From the NCBI GenBank assembly GCA_963921305.4, contig CAWUEX030000002.1, forward strand, positions 1,302,001-1,366,000: a stretch of 64,000 bases of DNA, in the 5' to 3' direction. Below are positions 1-9,719 of this stretch, one piece after another. Under the pieces are notes generated by a model, which saw only the letters and a list, made by a program, of their open reading frames with translations, searched no databases and had not been told where the DNA came from. Positions within the stretch are counted from its first letter, which is position 1. Each line of letters starts with the position of its first letter. The stretch comes from CAWUEX02 sp963921305. Its GTDB lineage: Bacteria > Pseudomonadota > Alphaproteobacteria > Rhodospirillales > Rhodospirillaceae. The translations under genes and the position numbers were made by a program.

Positions 1-919
1 CAAAACCGCAGCGGGAGGAGATCGTATCGAGCGAGTCTTCCGTATCTTCAAGACACCGCTGCGCCGCCTCAACGCGTAGTTTTTCGACAAACGCAGCAGG
101 CGTTTGTCCGACTTCGGCACGGAAAACCCGAGAAAAGTTGCGAAGGCTCATACCAACACGCCCGGCCAGCGCCTCGACCGAAAGATCACTGGAAGGATTG
201 TCGACGGCCCACGCAATCAACTCGTTTATAGAGTTTCGTCCAGCATGCTGCGATTCCAATGTGGTACTGAATTGGGACTGCCCGCCAGGGCGGCGCATAA
301 AGACAACGAGTTGCCGGGCGCAGTTGAGTGCAATCTCTCGCCCAAGGTCTTCTTCCACTAGGGCGAGCGCGAGATCAATTCCCGCCGTGACACCAGCGGA
401 TGTATAGATATTTCCATCCTTCACAAAAATCGAATCGGCATCGACATCTACGTTTGGATAGCGCGCAGATAGCTCTTCCGCTCCACCCCAGTGGGTAGTC
501 GCCTTCTTGCCATCGAGGAGTCCTGCGCCTGCCAAGAAGAAGGCTCCGCCACAGATCGACACGATACGGCGAGACCGCTCCGCCAAGCGCCGTATCACCT
601 TGCATGTTTGGGCCGACGGTCCTGCAGTCCAGGCTGGCTCGGTCGCGGGCACGATGAGCGTATCGATCATACCGCGGCAGTACCTAGCCGATAGGTGACT
701 CTCCATTGAAATTCCTCCCGCAGAGGAAATCGTTGCACTGCCGTCACCGCTCACCAGTTCCAGTTCGTACGGTTGCTGTTCGCTGCCCGCCAGTCTGTTG
801 GCTAAAGAGAACACCTCCCACGGCCCAGTTAGGTCGAGCAGGATCACCTCAGGAAAGGCGAGAAACACGACGCGGCGGGTTTTCCTAGTCGTTGGCCTGG
901 GCAGCTGTTGACGCATCAT
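1..919 (-). CDS. GlxA-family AraC-type regulator, C-terminus cut by window edge
   Basis: Transcription factor of the GlxA/FtrA type: an N-terminal DJ-1/PfpI-like sensing domain joined to a C-terminal AraC helix-turn-helix domain. From an ATG at 919 (another at 916) behind a GAGGA ribosome site the frame stays open to the left edge, about 306 codons. Residues ~15-185 carry the DJ-1 signature, with SICGGAFFLAGAGLL and a cysteine near 123. Residues ~215-306 hold the first recognition helix region (SLRNFSRVFR) and the start of the second (LDTISSRCGF). Perhaps 20-30 residues lie beyond the edge. It diverges from the exported DJ-1 protein at 1056, so it may control that operon (inference). Its effector is unknown. 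Confidence 0.9.
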   Translation of the reverse strand, partial: MMRQQLPRPTTRKTRRVVFLAFPEVILLDLTGPWEVFSLANRLAGSEQQPYELELVSGDGSATISSAGGISMESHLSARYCRGMIDTLIVPATEPAWTAGPSAQTCKVIRRLAERSRRIVSICGGAFFLAGAGLLDGKKATTHWGGAEELSARYPNVDVDADSIFVKDGNIYTSAGVTAGIDLALALVEEDLGREIALNCARQLVVFMRRPGGQSQFSTTLESQHAGRNSINELIAWAVDNPSSDLSVEALAGRVGMSLRNFSRVFRAEVGQTPAAFVEKLRVEAAQRCLEDTEDSLDTISSRCGF

Positions 920-1004
920 TTCCTCAAGTTTCTCAGAATGGCCGTTTCTGTCGGTATATTTTCATTTACGCCATCCCGGGTGTCCACCAAAATCTTGTTG
1001 TCTA

Positions 1005-1019
1005 GAGGGAGTCTCCCTC
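1005..1019. promoter_or_regulatory. Perfect dyad, operator candidate in divergent promoter region
   Basis: GAGGGAG-T-CTCCCTC is a perfect 7+7 bp inverted repeat between the two divergent DJ-1-fold genes, ending 36 bp before the chosen start of the plus-strand gene. Position and symmetry suit an operator for the divergent GlxA-type regulator, or a short leader hairpin in the plus-strand mRNA. No experimental link; inference from symmetry only. Confidence 0.4.
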
Positions 1020-1055
1020 AAAGCCATGAGCAAGCATCGCCACCGAGGAAGTCCG

Positions 1056-1922
1056 ATGGAAAAAAATGAGACCGAGATGAACGAACACACGAACGCGCTG
1101 AACAGAAGAAAGGTCGTTGGTTCAGCCGCAGCCGCCAGCGTCGCCTTGATCGGCGGGACAGGGGCCGTAGGCGCGCAAGAGGGTAAACTGCAAGAGTCAA
1201 AACTTAAGCTGCCGCCAATGCACGATCAGCGAAAGCCGGAAGTGGCTATGCTCCTTTACCCGGGTGTGACTCTTCTGGACCTGCTGGGTCCGCAGACGGT
1301 TCTCTCCCCGTCGTGCAATGTTCATGTGGTTTGGAAGAACACGGATCTACTTGAGACAGACAGCGGCATTGTCATGAAGGCGACCTCTACGCTCGACGAA
1401 TGTCCCGAGGACCTCGACGTGCTGTTTGTCCCTGGGGGCGAGTTCAGCATCATGCACGACGACGAAATCCTCCGGTTCCTCGCCGACCGGGGCGCACGGG
1501 CTAAATATGTGACAAGCGTTTGTGGGGGATCGATCGTTTTAGGTGCTGCGGGACTCCTCCAGGGATATGAGGCCACGTCGCACTGGGCTGCCCTGGACGC
1601 ATTAATCCCGTTCGGAGCGACGCCAGTTAAGGAGCGGACTGTCCGTGATCGCAACCGAATTACAGGCGGCGGAGTCACGGCCGGTATCGATTTCGGACTT
1701 GTGCTGTTAGCGGAGCTGCTCGGTGAAGACGTCGCAAAGATGTCGCAACTGGCCCTCGAATATGATCCTGCGCCGCCGTTCGACGCGGGCACACCAGACA
1801 AAGCCGGGCCAGAAATTATGGAAAAAATGCACGATTGGCTTGGACCGGTGGGAGACATGCTCCCGGCCATGGCCGAGAAAGCGGCCGAGAAAATGGGAAA
1901 CTACACCCCTCTCGTCATGTAG
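1056..1922 (+). CDS. DJ-1/PfpI family protein with Tat-like signal peptide
   Basis: A DJ-1/PfpI (class I glutamine amidotransferase-like) domain behind an export signal. The ATG at 1056 is chosen because GAGGAAG sits just upstream; ATGs at 1026 and 1077 are in frame. Residues ~17-42 (NRRKVVGSAAAASVALIGG, then a hydrophobic stretch ending GAQ) resemble a twin-arginine signal, although the motif is weak. Residues ~60-250 hold the domain, with VTSVCGGSIVLGAAGLLQG giving the usual nucleophile cysteine near 156 and ATSHW after it, as in isonitrile hydratase-like members. At 288 aa it is longer than cytoplasmic relatives because of the signal and a C-terminal tail (~260-288). Substrate unknown. First gene of a likely operon with the two membrane proteins downstream. 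Confidence 0.85.
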   Translation: MEKNETEMNEHTNALNRRKVVGSAAAASVALIGGTGAVGAQEGKLQESKLKLPPMHDQRKPEVAMLLYPGVTLLDLLGPQTVLSPSCNVHVVWKNTDLLETDSGIVMKATSTLDECPEDLDVLFVPGGEFSIMHDDEILRFLADRGARAKYVTSVCGGSIVLGAAGLLQGYEATSHWAALDALIPFGATPVKERTVRDRNRITGGGVTAGIDFGLVLLAELLGEDVAKMSQLALEYDPAPPFDAGTPDKAGPEIMEKMHDWLGPVGDMLPAMAEKAAEKMGNYTPLVM

Positions 1923-1957
1923 GTTTGCGGCCAACCTTCTCCAGCGATTCGCAAAAG

Positions 1958-2009
1958 AGTGTGTTGTGCTCTGTGGCAATGGCACGGCCAGCAGCGAGCA
2001 CAACACACT
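1958..2009. repeat. Perfect 14-bp inverted repeat, 24-nt loop
   Basis: AGTGTGTTGTGCTC (1958-1971) is matched exactly by GAGCACAACACACT (1996-2009). In RNA this would be a 14-bp stem with a 24-nt loop that can pair further (TGGC/GCCA). It lies 35 bp after the DJ-1 stop and 50 bp before the DUF3817 start. No T-run follows, so it is not a classical intrinsic terminator. It could be an mRNA-stabilising or attenuating hairpin, a regulator site, or the remains of a small mobile element. Confidence 0.75.
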
Positions 2010-2058
2010 GCTCCCATTACGAGGACTCGCGGACCCACCGTATAAAAAGCAGTGATAG

Positions 2059-2409
2059 ATGAGTGAGATCAAAGCCACGGACAAGACACGGCAGGTCAGC
2101 CTCCTTGAGTTGATGTCGTACGCGGAAGCGACGACGTTGATCCTGCTGGTCTGCGTTGCCATGCCGCTTAAGTATCTTGGCGATTGGCAATCGGGGGTCC
2201 GCCTCCTTGGCCCAGTTCACGGCTTCGCTTTCCTTGTTTTCGTTTGGTCAGCTATTGAGGCGATCTCTGCCAATCCCAGCGTGTGGACATGGCTGGAAAG
2301 GCTGAGACTATTTTTGGGCGCGATGTTGCCGTTCGGCGGCATCCTTAACGCCCCGATGATACGTCGAAAGTCGCGTCACGGGTCAGAGCAAGAGCTGACG
2401 CGATGCTGA
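2059..2409 (+). CDS. DUF3817 family small integral membrane protein
   Basis: A 116-aa membrane protein with the pattern of DUF3817: an EATTLILLVCVAMPLKYLG segment near residues 22-40, then GPVHGFAFLVFVW and a third hydrophobic stretch (LFLGAMLPFGGIL). About three membrane segments are visible. The family has no established biochemical function. The start ATG at 2059 gives the full family length. The 3' end overlaps the next gene by 7 bp (2403-2409), so the two are probably translated together and are part of the operon begun by the exported DJ-1 protein. Confidence 0.75.
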   Translation: MSEIKATDKTRQVSLLELMSYAEATTLILLVCVAMPLKYLGDWQSGVRLLGPVHGFAFLVFVWSAIEAISANPSVWTWLERLRLFLGAMLPFGGILNAPMIRRKSRHGSEQELTRC

Positions 2410-2852
2410 CCGACCCTATCGAACTTTGGTTCGTCATAATCACGACTTTAGACGTCTATCTTTGGCTGAAGGCGTTTCACGTTATCGCCGTTCTCGCCTT
2501 TATCGGCGGGCTCACAACGGGAGCCCTGGGCTTGGCCACTGTGGTTGAGGGCAAACATAGTTTCGCCCTAGCAGGACGTATTCGGCAATGGGACCGCGTG
2601 TTCACAAGTCCTGCGCTTCTCGCAACATGGGGATTTGGCATTGCGGCTGCGGCCAGCGGCGACTGGTTTGCTCAGGGATGGCTGCAATTTAAGTTGGTCT
2701 TGGTTCTGCTGCTCTCGGCGTTTCACGGCGTTCAAGCCGGTCACCTCCGGCGCATTGCTGAAGGTCGCGGGCCTCCAGAACGAACGCTCGCCGTGCCAGT
2801 TCTGCTTTGCGTTGCGACGATTGCTGCTTTGGCTGTTGTGAAGCCCGGCTAA
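2403..2852 (+). CDS. CopD/DUF2269-like membrane protein
   Basis: A 149-aa protein with four hydrophobic segments. It begins the conserved core with YLWLKAFHVIAVLAFIGGL, a layout shared by CopD, HemJ and DUF2269 membrane proteins in which an early histidine may bind heme or metal. A second histidine is in LSAFHGVQAGHLRR near residue 104. The assignment to a specific family is uncertain. It overlaps the DUF3817 gene by 7 bp. Together with that gene and the exported DJ-1 protein it forms a small envelope-directed cluster of unknown function. Confidence 0.55.
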   Translation: MLTDPIELWFVIITTLDVYLWLKAFHVIAVLAFIGGLTTGALGLATVVEGKHSFALAGRIRQWDRVFTSPALLATWGFGIAAAASGDWFAQGWLQFKLVLVLLLSAFHGVQAGHLRRIAEGRGPPERTLAVPVLLCVATIAALAVVKPG

Positions 2853-2854
2853 CG

Positions 2855-2866
2855 GGTCCACGGACC
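2855..2866. repeat. Short hairpin after the CopD-like gene
   Basis: GGTCC-AC-GGACC, a perfect 5+5 bp inverted repeat 3 bp after the stop at 2852. No T-run follows, so termination here is only possible, not shown. The rest of the gap up to 3090 has no gene that I can support. Confidence 0.3.
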
Positions 2867-2961
2867 TGCGAAAACCCACTACCATTTTTATGCGACATTA
2901 TGTTGTCCACAGACCTGGACATGCCCGGACAAACCGGCCTGATTCGGACGTGACTCTTGTT

Positions 2962-3054
2962 TGCATGGGCTCGTTTGACTCAGAAATAAACTATTGAATT
3001 CCTTCACGAATTTAGATCGGCCCCGCAGAAACCCGTCGCGTGCATGGGCTCGTT
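2962..3054. repeat. Pair of 14-bp direct repeats in an AT-richer gap
   Basis: TGCATGGGCTCGTT occurs at 2962-2975 and again at 3041-3054, 79 bp apart start to start. The stretch between 2853 and 3090 is gene-free and richer in A+T than the genes to its right. The repeats sit at the edge between the lower-GC first 3 kb and the EamA transporter gene. They may be footprints of a past insertion or integration, but no transposase or integrase remnant is visible. Confidence 0.5.
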
Positions 3055-3090
3055 CCTCGATTTTTCCCAAAAATAGCTTTCAGCCGGTTT

Positions 3091-4056
3091 TCAGGAGTCA
3101 GGGCGTGGCGGTATGGCCGGGTCCGGCGGCGGCGGTGTCACCCCCCGCACGCGGGCCCCGCGGATGACGATGTACAGCGTCGAGGCGACGATCACCCCGG
3201 CGCCGACGAAGGTCCACACACTCGGGCGTTCGGCGAACAGCCAATAGCCCGCCGCGGTGCCCAGGATGATCTGCAGATAGTCGATCGGGCTCATCAGCGT
3301 TGCCTCGCCGAACTCATATGCACGGATCAGACTGTATTGACCGAGGCTGGCGACGATGCCGAGGCCCATCAGCAGCAGGAGTTCATCACCGGTCGGGGTC
3401 TGCCATACAAACACAGCCGGAATCGCCGACACCAGCACCGTACCGATCGAGAATGACAGCATGATCGTCACCGGCGCGTCGTAGGGCACGATTAGCTTCA
3501 CCGTCACCAGCGCACCACCCACGGCCAGCGCGGCCAGCAGCCCCGCCAGGATCGCCGGATCGAAGCCGTCCGGGACGGTTCCTGTTCCCGGTTGCACCAT
3601 GATGAGCACGCCGCAGAAGCCGACCACCGTCGCCAAGCCGCGCCGCCAGCGCACGATCTCCTGCAGAAACACATAGGCGAGGATGATCATGAACAGCGGG
3701 CGGGTGAACGACAGGGAAATCGCCGTGGCCAATTCCAGGTTGGCCATAGCGTAAAAGCCCGACGACATGCCGATCACCGCACAGGTCACGCGGATGAGGT
3801 GCAGCCCCGGTTTGCGCACTTTGAGCGCACTCATGCCGCTTCTCGCCAGCAGGGGAATTACCACCAGCAGGCCGAAGACGCAGCGGAAGAACACAATCTC
3901 AAACGTGTGCAGGGTTTGGCCAGCGAATTTGATCAGCACCGCCGTGGCAGCGAAGAACACCACGCCGGCGACCATCCACAGTGCCCCGCGCAGATTGTCG
4001 ATGGGTAAAGTCTCGGGCGTCAGCGGTTGTGGGTTTGCGGGGGCGGGGGCTACCAA
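3091..4056 (-). CDS. EamA-type (DMT superfamily) transporter
   Basis: A membrane transporter of about 321 aa with ten hydrophobic segments arranged as two EamA repeats (residues ~25-155 and ~170-300). This is the drug/metabolite transporter pattern for small-molecule or amino-acid export. Visible features include FTRPLFMIILAYVFLQE at the end of the first repeat and SPIDYLQIILGTAAGYWLF in the second. The C-terminus is proline-rich. The longest start is a TTG at 4056 with no clear ribosome site; a later start around residue 20-28 is possible. The substrate cannot be told. It is divergent from the acetoacetyl-CoA synthetase gene, with about 120 bp between them. Confidence 0.85.
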   Translation of the reverse strand: MVAPAPANPQPLTPETLPIDNLRGALWMVAGVVFFAATAVLIKFAGQTLHTFEIVFFRCVFGLLVVIPLLARSGMSALKVRKPGLHLIRVTCAVIGMSSGFYAMANLELATAISLSFTRPLFMIILAYVFLQEIVRWRRGLATVVGFCGVLIMVQPGTGTVPDGFDPAILAGLLAALAVGGALVTVKLIVPYDAPVTIMLSFSIGTVLVSAIPAVFVWQTPTGDELLLLMGLGIVASLGQYSLIRAYEFGEATLMSPIDYLQIILGTAAGYWLFAERPSVWTFVGAGVIVASTLYIVIRGARVRGVTPPPPDPAIPPRPDS

Positions 4057-4177
4057 AACAAAATCCAGTAACGATCAGGGGCAATAGCGACCAGGGGGTG
4101 AAACAGACCGTCAAGCTGGCAGCACTATAGCAAAGAGCGCGCTAGCATACCGTGCGTTGCCTGCAGGGGAAACTTTC

Positions 4178-6157
<1,980 letters not shown>

Positions 6158-6169
6158 CGGGGCGGTTGC

Positions 6170-6780
6170 GTGCGTGGGTATTTCGGCATCGGGGTGGAGG
6201 GCGTCAGCAAGCCTTACAACGTGGGCAGCGTCTTCCGTAGCGGCCATGCATTCGGCGCGTCCTTCGTCTTCACCGTTGGCGCGAACTATGAACGGCTTGA
6301 AGGCGGCCGCACGGATACGTCCGATACCCTTGGCCAACTGCCATTCTATGAGTTTCCGTCGGTCACGGACATGGTCCTGCCCGGGGGTGCGCGTTGGTCG
6401 GCATCGAACTCGACGACAACGCGGTGGAGCTGCCCAGCTTCCGTCATCCGTCCCGCGCCACCTATGTGCTTGGCAGTGAGCGGGGCAGCCTGTCGCCCAG
6501 GATGATGGCGAAGTGCGACCATCTCGTCCGCATCCCCACCCGCTTCAGTCTCAATCTCGGCATGGCCGGCGTCATCGTGATGTATGACCGGCTGACATCC
6601 CTTGGCCGCTTCCCCAGCCGCCCGGTGTCTCCCGGTGGCCCGGTTGAAGAGCTTCCCGAGCACGTGCATGGCGGCCGCGTTGAACGTCAAAAGCGCATGG
6701 AGCCGTTCCGTACCGCTCCGCCGCTGGCTGAAGCCGAATTATCGGCCCGCAACAGCACCGACGACCGGTCCGGTGACTAG
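6170..6780 (+). pseudogene. TrmH/SpoU-family RNA methyltransferase, broken by a frameshift
   Basis: Two overlapping frames together make one TrmH-type (SPOUT) rRNA/tRNA 2'-O-methyltransferase. The first, from a GTG at 6170, carries GVSKPYNVGSVFRSGHAFGA and runs to about 6391. The second takes over near 6394 and carries GSERGSLSPRMM and IPTRFSLNLGMAGVIVMYD, the SAM-binding knot motifs, to a stop at 6780. The switch falls at ...GGTGCGCGTTGGTCGGC..., where one missing base after GCGCG explains the shift. Either a real disabling mutation or a sequencing error. If restored the protein would be about 203 aa. It follows aacS by 12 bp. Confidence 0.8.
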
Positions 6781-6875
6781 CCAAGTGATGAGCTTGGCGA
6801 CTCGGCGGAAACTAAGGGGTTGCGTCTGAGTCACAAGATCAACACAATCGGCGCCGAGTTTCACACCAGCCGCTA

Positions 6876-6896
6876 TTCGAAAACAATTTCGAAAAC
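6876..6896. repeat. Tandem TTCGAAAAC repeat before the IalB-like gene
   Basis: TTCGAAAAC at 6876-6884 and again at 6888-6896, 12 bp apart (about one helical turn), 18 bp before the start codon. It could be a direct-repeat regulator site or chance; it stands out as AT-rich in a GC-rich genome. Confidence 0.3.
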
Positions 6897-6914
6897 GATA
6901 AGGAGTGGTTCTGA

Positions 6915-7448
6915 ATGCGAGCCAATAACGCCTTGCAGGCGCTGAAAATTTTCGTCACCGGGCTGGCTGCCGTATGGCTCTGGGCCGGCACCGCCGCCGC
7001 ACAGGATGTCACCGTCATTGGCACGCACGGCGCATGGACCGCCTATTCCTACCAGGAAGATTCCGGCGTGGTGTGCTACATGGCCAGCGAACCAACCAAG
7101 GCCGAGGGCAATTACACCCGTCGTGGCGATGTCTTCGCGCTGGTGACCCATCGCCCGAACGAAGACTCAATCGATGTCGTTAGCGTTGTCGCCGGTTACC
7201 CCTATCGTGAGAACAGCGACGTGAATGTGCAGATCGGCTCGCGCACCTTCGACATGTTCACCTACGGCGAACGCGCCTGGAACCGCGACGAGGCGTCGGA
7301 CAAAACGATGGTGCAGTCGATGATCCGCGGCTCAACCATGGTGGTCAAAGGTACGTCCAGCCGGGGCACGCTGACCACCGACACCTACTCGCTCAGCGGC
7401 TTCACCGCGGCTCATCGAGATATTACCCAAGCCTGTAACGCAGGCTAA
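6915..7448 (+). CDS. IalB-like secreted protein (invasion-associated locus B family)
   Basis: A 177-aa exported protein. Residues 1-30 form a clear Sec signal peptide (hydrophobic core LKIFVTGLAAVWLWAGTAAA, cut after AAAQ). The mature part has the IalB pattern: an early WTAYSY segment, a single cysteine in VVCYMAS, a central RGDVFALVTHRP strand, and a late cysteine near the end (ITQACNAG) that could pair with the first. IalB family members are common periplasmic proteins in Alphaproteobacteria; outside Bartonella their role is unclear, so invasion should not be inferred. The ATG at 6915 follows AAGGAG with good spacing. Confidence 0.8.
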   Translation: MRANNALQALKIFVTGLAAVWLWAGTAAAQDVTVIGTHGAWTAYSYQEDSGVVCYMASEPTKAEGNYTRRGDVFALVTHRPNEDSIDVVSVVAGYPYRENSDVNVQIGSRTFDMFTYGERAWNRDEASDKTMVQSMIRGSTMVVKGTSSRGTLTTDTYSLSGFTAAHRDITQACNAG

Positions 7449-7470
7449 TCATACACGTTTGCAACGCAGG

Positions 7471-8271
7471 CTAAAGCCGCGCGGCCAGCATCTGAGTAAT
7501 CAGTCCGGGCGCGCCGTCGCCGATGGGCTGACCGGCGACTTCAACTAACGGGCGGACTCCTAACGCATTCGTCAGGAAGGCTTCTTCCGCGAGGCCTAAG
7601 TCATCGGGTGTCAAAGACTGTTCCCGGCCGCGGAAGCGGGCAATGATGTCGGCGCGCACCACGCCCGGCAGCGCGCCGTCATCCACCGGTGGTGTCAGCA
7701 GTTCCCCATGAATCAATAGAAACAGATTCGAAATCGTCGACTCCGCCAAGCGTCCTTGGCTGTTGAGCAACAACGCGTCATCGGCGCCGTAAGTGGCGGC
7801 TTCACGGCGGGCGATGACGTTGTCCAAATAACTCAGGCACTTGATCCGCGCCGTCGGTGAAAACTCATTGCGCCGCGTGCTGAAAGATATAATTGCCTTC
7901 ACAGCTTCGGGCGGCGGCGGCGACGGTCCGGCGCTGATCACCAGAGTTGGTGTCGCCGTTTCGGGTGGCAGCAAGCCGCGTGGTCCGACGCCGTGACTCA
8001 GGGTGACTCTTACCGCTGCCGCTTCAAGATCGTTCTCTTTCAATACCGCCGCGATGCGCTCGGCAATGACGGTGTCCGTCGTGGTCACGGGGATACCAAG
8101 TGTCTTAGCCCCGTCGCGCAGCCGTGAGAGATGGGCCTCCAAGCGGTCCGGCTGTCCGTGCCGCACCCGGATGGTTTCGAACACGCCGTCGCCGAGCGTA
8201 AATCCCCGGTCCGCCGGGTCGATCCGGGCTGCGTCCGCGTCGGTCAGCGTGCCGTCGATGTCGATGATCAT
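7471..8271 (-). CDS. pabC: Aminodeoxychorismate lyase-like class IV aminotransferase
   Basis: A 266-aa PLP enzyme of fold type IV. With pabB directly upstream and a 4-bp ATGA overlap, the likely job is release of pyruvate from aminodeoxychorismate to give 4-aminobenzoate for folate. Visible marks are DRGFTLGDGVFETIR at the N-terminus, the PLP lysine in RIKCLSYLDN near residue 144, and the cofactor segment AESTISNLFL near 177. D-amino-acid or branched-chain aminotransferases share this fold, so the call rests on the neighbour. It is convergent with the IalB-like gene, 22 bp apart. Confidence 0.85.
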   Translation of the reverse strand: MIIDIDGTLTDADAARIDPADRGFTLGDGVFETIRVRHGQPDRLEAHLSRLRDGAKTLGIPVTTTDTVIAERIAAVLKENDLEAAAVRVTLSHGVGPRGLLPPETATPTLVISAGPSPPPPEAVKAIISFSTRRNEFSPTARIKCLSYLDNVIARREAATYGADDALLLNSQGRLAESTISNLFLLIHGELLTPPVDDGALPGVVRADIIARFRGREQSLTPDDLGLAEEAFLTNALGVRPLVEVAGQPIGDGAPGLITQMLAARL

Positions 8272-9719
8272 GAGCTGGGCCCCTGACCAAACACCTCAAG
8301 CAACGGGCGCAGTTTTGTCAACGCCTCTTCGTACTCGAGCGTGGGGTCAGAGTCCGCGACGATGCCGCCACCCGCCTGGGCGATGACCTCATCATTGTCG
8401 ACCACCAGACAGCGGATGACGATGGAGGAATCCATGGTGCCGTCAAAGCCGATCCATGCCACGGCGCCGCAATAGGGGCCGCGCGCCGCCGGTTCCAACT
8501 CATGAATGATCTCCATTGCGCGGATTTTCGGAGCGCCGGTCACTGAGCCGCCGGGGAAGCAAGCCCGCAGCACCTGAACAGCGGTGGCGTCGGCGCGGAT
8601 CTGGCCAGTCACCGCCGACACCAAATGATGGACCTTGGCAAAAGACTCCAGTTCACACAGTTGCGGCACCTGCACGCTGCCCGCTTCGCACACCCGGGAC
8701 AGGTCATTGCGCATGAGGTCGACGATCATCAGGTTTTCCGCCAGATCCTTGGCGCTCGCCTTCAGCGCTGCTGCGAGGGCCTGATCGACATCGGCGCTGC
8801 CCCCGCGTGGCCGGGTGCCCTTGATGGGCCGGGTTTCGATTTGCCCACCGTGATCCAAACGCAAGAAGCGCTCGGGCGATGCGGACAAGAGCTTGAACCG
8901 GTCTCCCGCGGATACATATGCGCCGAAGGGTGACGATAAACTTTGGCGCAATTTCCTGAACACAGTCCAGGCGGAATCGCCATCGGGCAGGCGCGCGATG
9001 TGGCGCTGGGTGAGATTGGCCTGAAAGATGTCACCGGCACGGATGTATTCAATCGCGCGTGCGATGGTCCGCTCCACATCGGTGCGGCTTTGCTCCGTCT
9101 GCCACTGCACGTCAGTTCGCGGCACCGCGGAGTTTTGCGCGCCAGCGATTTTGTCGCTCAGCCACTGCGCCCGCTTATGTGCCCTTAAGCCGCGCAGGGC
9201 TTTGTCCTGTTCGGGAAAACCCGTTGCGATCACCCACGCGCGGCGTGTGTCGTGATCGAACGCGGCGACAACATCATACAAACCAACCGACATGGCAGGC
9301 TGCACTGCGCCGGACTTGGGCTGCGGCAGACGCTCCACGGCCCGCCCCAACTCGTAACCGAACAACCCAACTGCGCCACCTACGAACGGTGCAGGCGTCT
9401 CTACTTCTGAGAGGCGGTAGTGCGCCAGCAAAGCGTCGAGCACATGAAAGGGATCGCCCGGCACAGGAGCGCCGTCGACATAAACCTGCAAGCCGGCATC
9501 GACATCAATCACCTGAAACGGGGATGCCGCGACGTAAGACCATCGTCCGTGTTCCGACTGCCCATCACCATGCAGCAGGGCTGCGACCGGGTCATCGGCG
9601 AAGGGGGCAAAGGCGATGAGCGGGTCCCGCCAAGGGATGTCCCGTACAACACATACGTCGCCGCCCGCCTGCGCGGAGTTAGGAGGGCAGGACGCGATCC
9701 GGGGGGCGATGACCGTCAA
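8268..9719 (-). CDS. pabB: Aminodeoxychorismate synthase component I
   Basis: Converts chorismate and ammonia to 4-amino-4-deoxychorismate in folate synthesis. It has the chorismate-binding domain with RPIKGTRPRGG (the PIKGT motif typical of PabB), ENLMIVDLMRNDLSRV and PGGSVTGAPKIRAMEII. The start is difficult: homology begins at about 9655 (RDIPWRDPLIAFAPF), where no ATG, GTG or TTG is in frame. The TTG at 9719 has AAGG six bases upstream and is chosen; the only in-frame ATG, at 9773, has no ribosome site. Either way it overlaps the end of the dehydrogenase gene. Ends in a 4-bp overlap with pabC. The glutaminase partner pabA is not in the window. Confidence 0.85.
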   Translation of the reverse strand: MTVIAPRIASCPPNSAQAGGDVCVVRDIPWRDPLIAFAPFADDPVAALLHGDGQSEHGRWSYVAASPFQVIDVDAGLQVYVDGAPVPGDPFHVLDALLAHYRLSEVETPAPFVGGAVGLFGYELGRAVERLPQPKSGAVQPAMSVGLYDVVAAFDHDTRRAWVIATGFPEQDKALRGLRAHKRAQWLSDKIAGAQNSAVPRTDVQWQTEQSRTDVERTIARAIEYIRAGDIFQANLTQRHIARLPDGDSAWTVFRKLRQSLSSPFGAYVSAGDRFKLLSASPERFLRLDHGGQIETRPIKGTRPRGGSADVDQALAAALKASAKDLAENLMIVDLMRNDLSRVCEAGSVQVPQLCELESFAKVHHLVSAVTGQIRADATAVQVLRACFPGGSVTGAPKIRAMEIIHELEPAARGPYCGAVAWIGFDGTMDSSIVIRCLVVDNDEVIAQAGGGIVADSDPTLEYEEALTKLRPLLEVFGQGPSS

